Part shown: piece by piece, positions 43,715 through 54,901 of the stretch
Position numbering within the stretch: the first letter of the stretch is position 1
Layout: each line of letters begins with the position of its first letter
DNA from: Lithobates sylvaticus
Lineage: Eukaryota > Chordata > Amphibia > Anura > Ranidae
DNA length: 64,000 nt
Reading direction: 5' to 3'
Assembly (NCBI GenBank): GCA_028564925.1
Contig: CM053029.1
Location: forward strand, 293,631,673-293,695,672
Made by a program: the position numbers and the translations under genes
The notes under the pieces: generated by a model
What the model was told of the DNA's origin: nothing
Seen by the model: the letters and a program-made list of their open reading frames with translations, nothing else
Databases searched by the model: none

Positions 43715-44554
43715 TTTACAAAAATTGAAATGAGAGGAAATCCCTCCAAATTGAGGCAATCCCTGGTTGTCACCCATTTAGAGGATTTCCCCTCTATTAC
43801 TTTTCTGGGAACAACCCAAAATGTGGGATTTTCTTTTACTTTTAATGATAATCGTAAACAGAGGAGAGGGAATCTCCCTAATGGGGGCAACGATGGAAAT
43901 AGAAACCAGGTGTTGTAATCTACCTCCACTGTATCCAAAACTAAAATAGTTTTTCCTTTTTAGTTATATTTTAATTTGGGGATCCAAAATATAAAAAGTA
44001 GACTTTGATCCTTAAATTATGCTCACATAATTTGTAATAAAAACATCTTTACCATTCTGAAGCTTCCCTCCAACCACTTTGCATATTATTTTATATATAC
44101 TGTGATTCTGTACTTGCCAAATATGCTGCAGAAATCTCCACGAGTCTGGCTGCATCCATTTTAACTGTGGGCACCTGTTCACTTCCTGGATTTACACAGA
44201 CACACAGAAGCACACCTCCAGCTCTGCAGCTCTCATTGGCCCTCTTATGTCTCACCCCCTCCCTTCCTGGCAAACTCTCACCAGAGTGAGAGAGAGAACT
44301 GTGCATGATGTCATAAGCCTAGGCTAATGACCAGACAAGAAACAGTAAGTGGGCTGTATAAGGTATTTACTGGCAGAAAAAAAAATGTTTTACTATCCAA
44401 AGTTAAAACAACAAGGGCAGAAGATTTAATGGATGGAAAGTTGAAAAAATAACTGAAGTTCCGCCTTAAAAAAAAATTGAAAGTTGAAACAACTGATCGA
44501 GATAATGAAAAAAGTTGACAACTATTATAAGCCATTATCAAATTTTTTTGACCT
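43715..44554. other. Interval without recognised gene
   Basis: AT-rich; a stretch near 44,440-44,470 ends in GTTCCGCC(TTAA), like one end of a TTAA-target MITE. Nothing coding. Confidence 0.4.
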
Positions 44555-44680
44555 GTATACAGAATGCATTATTTGTTTACATGTCAGTATACACAGTGCA
44601 GCACACATACAGCTCAGTACATCATTCATACATGTTGGTATACACAGTGCAGTACACCCTCCATACATGTCAGTAAATGC
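44555..44680. repeat. Short degenerate tandem repeat
   Basis: Three to four units around ACATGTCAGTATACACAGTGCAG. Confidence 0.7.
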
Positions 44681-44689
44681 CTGAGAAAT

Positions 44690-45437
44690 TGTAAATGTGT
44701 GAGAAGCAATGCCTCATGGAACATGTAGTCCTCGGCATGAGAAGAAAGTGATTTAACGTGATTCTAAAGGCAGAGGTTTTTTTTTACCTTTGTGCCTTCT
44801 ATGTGGCAGATTGCTTACAAACCCTGACGAATCTGGATGACACGGCTCTGTGGGTGGAGCTACACCTAATTTAAAATAAAAACAAAAAAATACTTGTATT
44901 GCAGTGCATTTAAATTCCTACTTACTACAACATTAGTTATTTGCTCAATTAAAACTGGGAAAAATACAGTGGGTAGCTGATTGCTGATTTTCCCATGCAG
45001 TGGGGCTTAACTGCCCATTTTGTCTAGGGGCGCATCAAAAGGCTATACTTAACTGAGCCTTCAATCCTCTGAAAAACGATACTCCTCCACGTCCATCGTT
45101 GGACTGTTCCTGCCGTCCTCTCGTCCAGAGCCGGTCTGTGGGCATTATGATGTCAGGAACAGTCCGTTCACAAGAACACTAGCTTGAGAGGGGGGCGGGA
45201 GTGGCAGGGACTGGTCTTGCAATTGGAGGATTGACAAATTAGGTGAGTATATCGGTGTTTCGTCAAGGAAAATATTTTCGTCTATGAAATTAACACAGGT
45301 ACTGGAGATTTTATTCCACTAAAATACGACTAAAACTAAAATGGCATTTCAGTCAAAAGACTATTACTAAAATAAAATCGAAATTTGACATCCAAATTAA
45401 CACTGGAGTATAACTCCGCTCTCCTCACCCCTAGATA
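44690..45437. other. Interval with MITE fragment
   Basis: 44,755-44,830 (TTAACGTGATTCTAAAGGCAG) is a truncated TTAA-target MITE. The rest shows no gene. Confidence 0.4.
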
Positions 45438-45878
45438 AAAATGAGCAGTTAACCCACAAGGCGCGACCCCGATCTCTGTTAAGAGCCGATCGCGCCGCTT
45501 TTTAACCAGGTGATCGACTGTGTCCAATCACAGCCGGTCGCATGTAAATGCATAAGTGACGTAAATCGGCTCTCCTCGCCTCATACTGACAGTGTGTGGC
45601 GAGGAGAGCCGGTCAGCGACATCTCCTCACAGGGAACACCTGGACATGTAATCAGGGCACTGGTCATCAGTGCCCTGACTACAGTAAACCTCCCCAGTGC
45701 CACCAATCAGTGACCATCAGTGATGCCAGTCACTGCTGCCTTTCAGTGCGGCATATAAGTGCCGCCTCGTCAGTGCCCACAAGTGAAGGAGAAAAATTAC
45801 TTATTTACAAAATTTACTGACAGAAACTAAAACTTTTTTTTTTTTTGTAAAAAATAAACCCAGCAATGATTAAATACC

Positions 45879-46712
45879 TGCGCTTGTGTAAAAAAATCTC
45901 ATACACATTTCACCCTATATGTGCGCAACTGATGTGATCATGTGACTGTTACTAAGTCACTATAAATAACTGATTGATGGGTTGTGTAGCCAACCCCATG
46001 AGGAAGTCTATACGACGAAACATGTCGGGGGCGTGGCTACAGGACAAACACTTGTACTGACGTGAGACACTGCTCTACTTGGAAGCTACACTGCCGCCTG
46101 GCGTAGAGACCTAGGAGTGGGTGAGAGACTACGGTTGTGCGCACACTTCTGGTCCGCCGTGGCCGCAGTACACTACTGGACCATTACAGTTCGTTTGCTG
46201 TGTTTTTACTGAAGGCTTGATTTTATTTTGAGAAATGTGAGTTTTACCATTGGAAGTGTGGGTGTGATTTATTAAACTGGTTGAATTTTATTACACTATG
46301 TGGAGCACTTATTTATTTTCTTACATATGGAGTCACATTGATATGCAACAAACAGAACGAGTGGACAGTCACTATTAACCCCTGGAGTGGGTAAAAAACA
46401 CTACAGCCAAACACAAGAGTGGGAGGCATTGTGAGCTGGTGAGTGTGCATTTCTATATCACTTGTTTGTACTTTGAAATTTGTATGAGATTTTTTTACAC
46501 AAGCGCTACTAGTTTTTCCTATTTATATTTATATTTTTAGGCTGAATTGCAGAATTTACATTTTTATATTTATTTAAGTAGCAGCTATTTTCACAAATTT
46601 ATTTATTTTTTTCACTGATATATTTAATATTTAAATTCTCACTACTATTTGGCACAGTGGGGGTAGAAAATATAGAGGGCAGGTCTTATATTTATTTTTT
46701 ACCAACAGTAAA
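45879..46712 (+). mobile_element. Solo Penelope-like tail, copy 3, with 15-bp duplication
   Basis: Direct repeats CAATGATTAAATACC at 45,864-45,878 and 46,713-46,727 bound the insert. At its left end GCGCTTGTGTAAAAAAATCT faces its inverse near 46,482-46,508, so a piece of the tail is inverted at the 5' side. Inside, in the order of the other tails: hammerhead-like fold, GGTCCGCCGTGGCC (46,151), TTGGAAGTGTGG (46,251), TGTGGAGCAC (46,298), GGTGAGTGTGC (46,439), AGCGCTACT (46,503). Confidence 0.82.
45985..46041 (+). ncRNA. Hammerhead-ribozyme-like fold in Penelope tail 3
   Basis: Stem I TGTAGCC / GGCTACA (45,985-45,991 with 46,035-46,041) plus CCCC/GGGG. Core AUGAGGA matches CUGANGA except its first base (or by one extra A). 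Stem II GUC/GAC, then GAAA, palindromic ACAUGU and GUC cleavage site. Best of the three copies. Confidence 0.7.
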
Positions 46713-46817
46713 CAATGATTAAATACCACCAAAATAAATCCATTTGTGTGAAGATAATGATAAAAATGTTGCTTGGGTACAGTGTTGCATAACCGCGCCT
46801 GGCAGGCAAGTGGTTAA

Positions 46818-47568
46818 AAGAGAAGTACAACCAATGCTCATTTTAGCTGTACTTCCCCTGTGGATCACAGGAGTGCAGTCCATTCTGCACTCCTAAACCC
46901 CGTTTTCAGCAGACAGCGGGCTCAAGTTTGCTGTTGGCTGAAGTCCGCTATCGGCTGAGGTCACAGAGCTGGTCCTGGCTGGGGAAAGATTGTGACCATA
47001 TGGTCGGGATCCACCCAGGAGCCTTAACCTGCACTGGGCTCAGCCTCTCAGCAAGTCACTTGGAGCCTGAGACGGACACTCCTGCCCTCTCCACAGCCCA
47101 GCGCTCCAGTGAGGGCAGGGGGGAGCAGAGCAGACAGCAATGACTGATGGTCACCAGCTCTCTGCTCACAGCGATGGAGAGAACTGAGTGATTGGTGGTG
47201 TTTGGTTGCTCAGTTCTCACTCTTGGAGATGGCGGGGGGACAGATGCAGCATCAGACAGAGTGTGTTTTATCACAAAAACCCCAAGCCCATACTCTTAAC
47301 ACAAGTTTTACTCTGTCTAGCCAAAACTATGAAAAACCCAGGCAGTTTTCTATCTAGCCACCAGATGAAGCATTTGAATAAAATCAGCTTCTACTGTAAA
47401 TCCAGTGAGTTATCACAGCAGTGACTATATCCTTTTCAGATTTTTCTAGTCCCTGGCCTCAGCCTTGTACAAGCAGAACCTTAAAGCATGGTGAGTCTAT
47501 GCGCTATATTTGGCTAACCCATAGTGCTCTGGGAATACTTTGCCATGAATTAAATGGTTATTTTCAAA
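46818..47568. other. Repeat-rich interval upstream of CENP-A
   Basis: Begins with a TTAA-target MITE-like end (TTAAAAGAGAAGTACAACC). GGTTGCTCAGTTCTCAC and CAGTGAGGGCAGGGG pieces follow. No exon recognised; a 5' untranslated exon of CENP-A could lie here unseen. Confidence 0.35.
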
Positions 47569-47569
47569 A

Positions 47570-47570
47570 C

Positions 47571-47609
<39 letters not shown>

Positions 47610-47791
47610 ATATATATATATATATTATTCACAAAAGTGAGTACACTCCTCACATTTTTTCATTTGACAACACTAAAGAAATTACACTTTGCTACAATGT
47701 AAAGTAGTGAGTGTACAGCTTGTATAACAGTGTACATTTTCTGTCCCCTCAAAATAAAGCAACACACAGCCATTTTGTGTATATGTGTGTA

Positions 47792-47839
<48 letters not shown>

Positions 47840-47840
47840 C
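47570..47840. repeat. (TA)n and (TG)n microsatellites
   Basis: (TA)n with TG breaks at 47,576-47,625 and (TG)n at 47,798-47,838, the latter about 45 bp before the acceptor of CENP-A exon 1. Confidence 0.95.
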
Positions 47841-47884
47841 TATCCCGTTTTTGACATTTTACGTTTCCTTTCCTACCCTTGTAG

Positions 47885-47997
47885 GGTCTTGCTTTATTTA
47901 ATGAGTCCAGTCAGAATGAAACCAGAGGGTAAAATCCCGACATGCCGGCGAAAGTCCAAGCCTCCAAAGAGAGTGACGCCACCTCCACCATCCCCAA
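47885..47997 (+). CDS. CENPA: CENP-A, first coding exon (N-terminal tail)
   Basis: Centromeric H3 variant that replaces H3 in centromere nucleosomes and seeds the kinetochore. The exon follows a good acceptor (TTTCCTTTCCTACCCTTGTAG, 47,864-47,884), so an untranslated exon lies upstream. Translation from ATG 47,916 gives MKPEGKIPTCRRKSKPPKRV then TPPPPSP: a short basic, proline-rich tail that aligns by eye with the start of frog CENP-A (MRP...RRKSRPPRRVSPP, from memory). An in-frame ATG at 47,901 would add five residues but has a weaker context (T versus A at -3). The donor AA/GTAAGG ends the exon at 47,997 in phase 1, which fits exon 2 at 57,726. Intron 1 is 9.7 kb and full of mobile elements. 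Confidence 0.85.
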
Positions 47998-48590
47998 GTA
48001 AGGATGGGATTTATACTGTATGTACATTATGTGGGACCTTACACCAGGTTAGCACTGCAGGTACCAGTGGAGAAATGCAGACTCACAGGAATCCCTGAAG
48101 GGCCTGTATCGTGGGTCATCAATAGGTGGAGGGCTTTTCTTTTCTCACAAAAAAACACATGCAGTACATCTCTGCAAAACATGCACATTTTCCTATGTTT
48201 AACCCTTTTAAGGACCCTGCAATTACAAGAAGATACCTTTTTTGAGTTGCCAGAACTGCATCCAGATCCTAAGTCCTGTGGTGAGCTGACAACACTGGTG
48301 GGCTGAGTGGTGTCAGGCCTATCCAGTTGTCTTTTGCTAAACTGCTCAAACTCTTCCACTCTTCATATCTCTACAAAATGGACACTAATTCTTTAGTCCA
48401 AGATAAAAACCAGAAGGGCTAATTAGACTTGAGATAACACAGGAATTGTGCACAGGATAGCTCTGAATTTCTGACCTGATCAATGGGTATGTTTTTTGCA
48501 TTTTGTCAAACGGATCTAATAAAACGCTGGTGTGCTTAACAGACCAAAAGGAAGCAAATAAGAAAACTTAATTGCTATGGTTAACATACA
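47998..48590. other. CENP-A intron 1, proximal part
   Basis: No further exon or element recognised here. Confidence 0.4.
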
Positions 48591-48596
48591 CTTTAA

Positions 48597-49015
48597 AGTG
48601 ATTCTAAAAGCTGAAGATATTTTACCTTCATGCATTCTAATGCATGAAGGTAAAAAACGTTTATTGCTTCCCCTAATACTTACCTGAGCTCGATCGTGAT
48701 CCACTGATGTGCATGAGAGCCACTGCTCTCCTGGGTCTCTGCCTCCTCATTGGCTAAGAGATGGCAACAGGAGCCATTGAGGAGGGAGCGGAGGGCGGTT
48801 ACGAGCCCCGTCTTGTGTGTCTTATAGCCGAGCGAGCACACACGAGTGCCCCCCATAGAAAGCTGCTTGCTGTGGAGGCACTTGGAAAAGAGGAGGAGCC
48901 AGGAGCCTCAGCGGGGAACCTAAAAAGAGGATCATTGTTGCACAGAGCAGGTAAGTATGGCACATTTGTTTATTTTTATTTTTTTTAATAAAATATTTAC
49001 CATTGTAATACAATT
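48597..49015. mobile_element. TTAA-target MITE, copy 2
   Basis: TTAA at 48,593-48,596 and 49,016-49,019; ends AGTGATTCTAAAAGC and, inverted, AATTGTATTACAATGG. Contains the CATGCATT hairpin and CTAATACTTACCTGAGC. Sister of 58,989-59,449. Adjacent to the CENP-A exon relic. Confidence 0.75.
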
Positions 49016-49068
49016 TTAAGTATCTTAAAAATAAAAATCTTTAGTAATTTGGTAGTTTTACAATGCTG

Positions 49069-49224
49069 GACCAGCGACAAGCAGAGAAATTGTCTCCCAA
49101 ACAGAGAAAAGTACATTTCATTCTCAGCCTGGAATACAAGCAAGTGCAGGTGAGAGAAGTCTGTATGGATACTTGTAGAATTCCATTCATGTGGCAAAGT
49201 TTAGCAATCAAAGCATTACTAGAG
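49069..49224 (+). pseudogene. CENP-A exon 2-3 relic inside intron 1
   Basis: Homologous to 57,690-58,980: upstream intron words (TTAGTAATTTG, TTTTACAATGC), an exon 2 remnant (49,069-49,142), exon 3 (49,150-49,224) and the following intron (GAGGTCAGTA, ACCAGCCAGTATATACCCC). Exon 3 reads VREVCMDTCRIPFMWQSLAI then KALLE, one residue shorter than the good copy, with donor GTCAGT. The exon 2 acceptor reads CTG instead of CAG; the alpha-N coding part and all of intron 2 are deleted; the exon 2 remnant and exon 3 no longer share a frame. The deletion and lost acceptor make it a pseudogene. It arose by duplication of an exon 2-3 segment, or it is the remains of a second gene copy. Confidence 0.82.
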
Positions 49225-49379
49225 GTCAGTAATTTGTATGCAATGCACAACTTTATATACCAAGTGAGTACCAGCCAGTATATACCCCCCTCTTTTTTTC
49301 CCCAGATCATTTTTTGGGTATTCAGTGCTGTGATAGTTTGACTGAAAATTAAGCATTACTTAATCATGCAACACTGTAC

Positions 49380-49743
49380 CCAAATGAATTGCATTACATT
49401 TTCTTTGGTATTCTTCCTCTTCTGTAGAAAAAAAAAAAAAAAAACTTTAAAACAAAAACCATATGCTGTGACTGCTTATCACATTTTTATTTTTTTGAAG
49501 CCCTAAAGTACCAGAACAATTCAAATACCCCCAAATTCTTTTAGTTTAGGACTCCCTCTATATAGTGCAGCAGTCCAAGTTCAGGGGTCAGGACTATGTA
49601 GTGCACAGGACAGCTTGCAGATCTCATTGGTCAGCAGTTAGTGCTTCTTTGTGGATGTCAATGGCGAGTGCACCTTTTTAAATGTTGGGGGTCAATGTGT
49701 GTGCCTAAGTCTCTTAAGGTTTTTTTTTTTTGTTTGTTTGTTT
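49380..49743. other. CENP-A intron 1, no element recognised
   Basis: Poly-A at 49,427-49,443; nothing coding. Confidence 0.4.
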
Positions 49744-50140
49744 TAACCACTTAAGCCCCAGACCTTTTGGCTGCCTAAATACCAGAGAACATTTTACAAT
49801 TTGCCATTGCGCTGCTTTAACTGGTAATTGCGCGGTCATGCAATGTTGTACCCAAACTAAATGTGCGTCCTTTTGTTCCCCCACAAATAGAGCTTGCTTT
49901 TGATGGTATTTGATTGCCTCTACGATTTTTATTTTTTTTTGCGATATAAACAGAGACCGAAAATTTTGAAAAAAAATGATATTTTCTACTTTTTGTTATA
50001 AGGAAAATCCAATAAACTAAATTTTAGTCATACATTTAGGCCAAAATGTATTCAGCCACATGTCTTTGGTAAAAAAATGTGAATAAGCGTATATTTATTG
50101 GTTTGCGCAAAAATTATAGCGTCTTCAAACTAGGGTACAT
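49744..50140 (+). mobile_element. TTAA-type transposon relic
   Basis: Starts TTAACCACTTAAGCCCCAGACC and carries TTTAACTGGTAATTGCGCGG, AATGTTGTACCCAAA, GGTTTGCGCAAAAATTATAG. The right half is absent. Confidence 0.68.
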
Positions 50141-50204
50141 TTTCTGGAATTTACACAGCTTTTAGTTTGACTGCCTATCTTATTTCTTGAGGTGCTAAAA
50201 TGGC

Positions 50205-50760
50205 AGGGCAGTGGATAAAACGTGGGGCGTGGCCTGGATGGTAATGGAGTAGGAAACAGGCAGAGTGAGCTCCTCTTGATGAAAATCCTTCCTGATATCC
50301 TGCACAACAACAGCCCTAAAAACATTACTGCCAGACAGTGCACAACAGCGGGGAAGGGACCGGCACTATGTCGCCACCCAAAAGAGCCACAGATGCAGTG
50401 ACTAAGCTGGCAAAATACAGACACCAGGATAAAGGCCAGGCAGAACAAGATGGTGCCGACATCTGCTCTGCAGCAGAACACCAGGGCGCGGACACGGCCA
50501 AAGTCCTGGAGGCCATAGCCACCCTCCAGGGGACACTTACTACGAAGATCGATGAGGTCAAGATCGATATATCCCTGCTTAGACAAGAGCTTTCTAAAGT
50601 GAAGGACTGGGTCACAGAAGCAGAGACCCGCATAGGAGCAACAGAGGACATACTACACCCCTTAAGCCGTACTGCAGAAGATATGCAAAGGCAAATACAA
50701 CAACTGCATGCACATTAAGATGAAATGGAAAATAGACTGAGAAGTGTTAGCGAAATTTGG
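50205..50760 (+). mobile_element. L1/Tx1-type LINE, 5' UTR and start of ORF1
   Basis: ORF1 begins at ATG 50,368 (MSPPKRATDAVTKLAKYRHQ) and runs to a stop at 50,716-50,718. The second half is a coiled coil (heptads in KIDEVKIDISLLRQELSKVK...TEAETRIGATEDIL), as in ORF1 proteins of frog and fish L1/Tx1 elements, which trimerise and bind the RNA. Reading continues past the stop as DEMENRLR before homology is lost at about 50,760. ORF2 of a LINE of the same clade lies at 54,902; both may be one element split by later insertions. Confidence 0.7.
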
Positions 50761-50769
50761 TTGTACGCA

Positions 50770-53700
50770 GAGCACACAACCAAATCTCCCATTTCTAATA
50801 ATAACATTTTCCGTCTAAATGATATAATGACTTACCTTCATATCGTATGTTTCCCCTCTACCTATCAACCATTCATCCAAGCATTCATCAGCATTCCTAC
50901 ATCCTCATGTTATGAATTCCCAGTAAAAGACATCACCATCAGGTTTCCACTCGGTCAGCATCCTTGAGCTTCTGACCCCAGCCTTTCCTTTTATTTACAT
51001 ATCAACTCAAAGCCACACCCTGGAGGGTTTGCCTCCAACAGCTAAACCCCTCCTACACAGTTTGTGACATCACAGTAAAATAAACAACAAAGGATGTGAA
51101 TGACCATATAAGGACATGACACAGAATACATTAATTAACAATATAAGATGTAACAATACAGGGAAAGGTGGTGTCTTTACAGACAGCCAATCACCTGGCC
51201 TTGAACACAGCCGTGTGCACATTCCCACTGCTACCAGTGATGCAAACCATACCAAACTATGGCCCAGTGGGCCATAATATTCATATAGTTATGCTACAGT
51301 TCCAATGTACACAGACATGTTTGCTCTGAGTCATTAATGCAGTCGCCAAGAAGTGGCCAGTCTCCTGGTGAGGCATTAATGAACATCCCTAAAAAGCAAA
51401 CAGATCTGCAGTGTCATCAGGAAGGTTTTCGCGGCCAATGGTCTTCCGCCAATGTCTGTATGTGTGAATACGCTCACATGAGCGCATTACAGCGAAACCG
51501 ACACGGGGGGTGTGGGGCATCTGACAACATACATTAATAAAATTATCCACAACTGTCCTCCGTTTTTGTCATATGCTCCCATGTGTCCCTTGATGAAACT
51601 TGATCTACTTACACCTGGAAGTGAATCAGTCCTTACAGTCCATGTGAGTCCATAAAAAGGAAAACATGGCTTGACATGTAGACTCTGTTCTTCAGGAGAG
51701 ATGACATGGTGAGCTGTAGTAGTCGCTGGTCGGTCTGGGATCCTCTGTGTCTTGTTCGTGGGTCGGCTTCGGGGCTTCTCATCGAGGAAGATGTGGTCGT
51801 CTGCTCCTCATCACGATATATATAAGGAATAGAAACAAAAACATCATGAATAAATATACCCCTACTTCCTTCAACTATGATCCACTGCAAAAATAAAAAA
51901 AATGAAATCCCCACAGATTCCCAGACCCTTAAGAGGATTCCAACCTTCACTAGCTATAACTCTGGCTTTGCCTCTCAGGGATCCAAGCCCCATCCATATG
52001 GGCCTGAACTTTGTCAATATTATCCCCGATTCAGGTATAACAATCTTTACTTATGAATTCCCAGGACCTCCCTTGGATTGTGGGAACTTCCTTGTAGCTT
52101 CAACAGTTACATGAAAATATCCCATCCTCAATGGATGAGAAATTGTTCAATTGTTTCATAAGCTCAAGCCCCCACCGTGTACAAGCAATTCCCTTCTAGC
52201 TGTCCCTGCCATTCTTACCTTCTCTCGCGCTATCAGATCCTTGCGATCGGCCGCGACATAAGATGCTGGGACGAGTTTCACCAGCACACATGTTGGTGTG
52301 TGTATAAATGCAGCGCACATGAACCTCTTCCATCAGGGAAATTACTTTATAAGCTGTAGATCCGCATTAATACCAAACTAAAGTTGAAGCACACTTGTGG
52401 GCTACCTAGTTATACTGATACCAAAGCTGGCAAGAACCAGAGCTATTGTCAAAATTATAATTAATTTTACCCTCTACAAATGTATTGTTAAATTCTATTG
52501 ACAAGTGTCTGTTTGGATTTACTAGTCTGTCAAAACTCCTCACACCAATATGCCTATATATCATACACCGCTGTCATCGCTGGGGCACTAGAGCTCCGTG
52601 GAGACTCAGTGTAGTCCCAACAATGTGTCCTGTTCGCTTTCTTAGCTAGTTGGAAAATACACTTTATGAATGACTTGTATAGCGCTACCTATGCGAACTG
52701 AATCGCCTCAGGGCGCTTTTTGCCACTGGTGTCCATCTGTGGTATAGCGCGGTCCTTGCCCTGTGGGGTCCCGACATGCTTACAAACACATACACATTTT
52801 ATCGACAGGATCTAATTAACCTACCAGCATGTCTTTGGAGTGTGGGAGGAAACCGGAGTACCCGGAGGAAACCCACACAGGCACAGGGAGAACATGCAAA
52901 CTCCAGGCAGAAGGTGTCGTGGTCGGGATTTGAACCAGCGACCCTATTACTGCTAGGTGAAAGTGCTAACCACTACACCACTGTGCTGCCTTTAAAAATA
53001 TAAATAAAGATACTTCTCTTCCTTGTTGTCTTGTTCATCAATCTTCTCTACAATGACCCAGTTACCTGTCACCTGTCACAAACTTGGCTAAAATTAGAGC
53101 GGTTAGTATCATTGGTTTGAAAAAAAAATTGTCTCTCCGCTCTCATCCCCCCTTTTCCTCCTCTTTACAAAGTGGAGGAAGACACGCAGGGTATAGAATG
53201 GTGTGGAGCATATGATACTTTTACCTTGTTATACACTTTCAGAAACTCCTTGGACCTGAAAAGATACTTATACACACACGTTATTACTCTGTCCTTCATA
53301 AACAATACAACATTCCTGTACATTGGTAAGTTGTCAATGACATTCCTCAAAACCGATAATAGCTAAACCCTCTGTAACCCTTTCTTTCATGTTCTTACTA
53401 AAATACAACACCCGCGACATGCAAGAGGGCTGTCGCGATAGGTTCAGACTTATTCTTGTTACCACATACAACAACATGAGACAACTAAAACTTGAGACAA
53501 ACATTTTGATACAAATGTGGGGGAGTTATTTCATAGTTCCCAAAACAAAAAATAAAAAAAAAACAAAAAAACAACCAGATGGAAAGCCGCCTCCACTTTT
53601 TTAGCGATAGAAAAAAGTACAATTTGAAAAACACAAAAAGCAGCTTGAAATCTTTGCATGGACCAGCCACACAAAGTTCAAAAACAGGCCTGAGAATTTT

Positions 53701-54890
53701 TAATCACACAAACGTGTACTACACATCCATCAACTCACTCATTACAGATTTCTGAAGTCACAGCTGAACAATATTTTAACTTCTATCTGTACCTAGATAA
53801 CTTGATGCCTCCTGTTTGCTCTCTAGCCAAAACTCCATTACAGTATAAAACTTCACAAAACTGGAATTAAGTTTTAATTCAGTTGTTGATCCCGCCAAAA
53901 TAATGTGTTGGTAGAGAGGGTTGGTTACATTGGCAGAAGCATCAGAGGAAACTACAACAGATCTAGTGTTGGTGGACCCAGCCTGCCTCAGAAGAGTTAG
54001 CCCAAAAAGGGCCTCTTCCGCTTCCAGCATTGGATCACCATTCACTGCTATCCCCTCAGGCCAGGTGTACATAATGTGGTTCCTTCCGGACTGAAACCAC
54101 CCTCTGTACACCCTGCCGCTTTACCATAATAGACTTCCGAAGCCACAGCTGAGCTACATATTTCATGCACTGTGCTGTACTGTCTGACCGTGGGAAGCCT
54201 CCATTTCTTCCCTTGCATGAACCACCTCTGTGTCCATGTCGATTCAAATCGGCTTATCGTCTTACCTCTGCGTCCAGGGAAACCATTGCACCTATCTAGG
54301 GGATCAACGGACTACAGCTAGTCCCCCAACTAGAACCCCAGCGAGGTGTTATCACCCCCCGAATCAGGTCTCTACCCCTCACAGTGTATGCATACACAAA
54401 CGCATTGCGCTGTACGACCGTACACTGCGTCACCAGACGACACTACACAGAGCACTTATGCCTGCTCAACAATGTGGCTTCTCTAAAAATAAATAAAAAT
54501 AAAATGGGGATAGCCTTCTGTTGTCTATTTCTACGGTTGTATGATGTCTCAGTAGTTACACGATCAACCTAATAACAAAATACTATATACTACGTGAACA
54601 AAAAATGTACTACTCACTGCGAACAATAAAGTGAATATATAACGAGTTTTTAAAAACCAAAGCCTTTTCTAGCGCAAGCTATACCATACAAGACTCAGCT
54701 GAAGCGATAAAACCCAAAAACAAATAAAGACTAAAAATAACACACACCGCTAAAAGTATAAAAACTCAGTTAAAGCTAGTCTTGTTATCCATTGAAATTC
54801 AGTGCAAAGCAGAGGCCCCACCCAAAACTGAAATCCAATACAAAAATCGTGATGTAAGTGATGTTAGACTACCCTGCCGGTATATGTACC
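50770..54890. other. Unassigned interval between LINE ORF1 and ORF2 pieces
   Basis: Holds a tRNA-derived SINE (52,640-52,992) and several minus-strand open stretches (51,950-51,633; 54,111-53,776; 54,247-54,056). The first has a hydrophobic segment (VGISFFLFLQWIIVEG) followed by a polar tail; the second is Ser/Asn/Thr-rich with possible N-glycosylation sites. They could be remains of an old retrovirus-like envelope on the minus strand, but I recognise no family motif and find no LTR pair. Treat as unknown. Confidence 0.3.
52640..52992 (-). mobile_element. tRNA-derived SINE
   Basis: Read on the minus strand from 52,992: GGCAGCACAGTGGTGTAGTGG with an A box (TAGTGGTTAGC, 52,975-52,965) and a B box (GGTTCAAATCCC, 52,936-52,925), then the widespread vertebrate core GTGGGTTTCCTCCGGGTACT and TCCCACACTCCAAAGACATG, and a tail with GTAGCGCTATACAAGTCA. 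Known: Pol III transcribes such SINEs and LINE machinery moves them. One copy, diverged. Confidence 0.85.
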
Positions 54891-54901
54891 CCCAGTAAGC
54901 C

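Larger units (their letters stand above)
45438..46817 (+). mobile_element. TTAA-type transposon split by a Penelope tail
   Basis: Left end TTAACCCACAAGG, right end GGCAAGTGGTTAA. The left part has an AATCGGCTCTCCTCGCC / GGCGAGGAGAGCCG inverted pair (45,565-45,612) and TCAGTG-rich degenerate repeats. The sequence is interrupted at 45,879 and resumes at 46,728 (ACCAAAATAAATCC). Confidence 0.65.

Noticed and set aside
52925-52975. A tRNA gene
   Set aside because: A and B boxes are present, but no cloverleaf or anticodon arm can be drawn; it is a SINE head.
52776-53003. 75-codon plus-strand frame
   Set aside because: Antisense reading of the tRNA-derived SINE.
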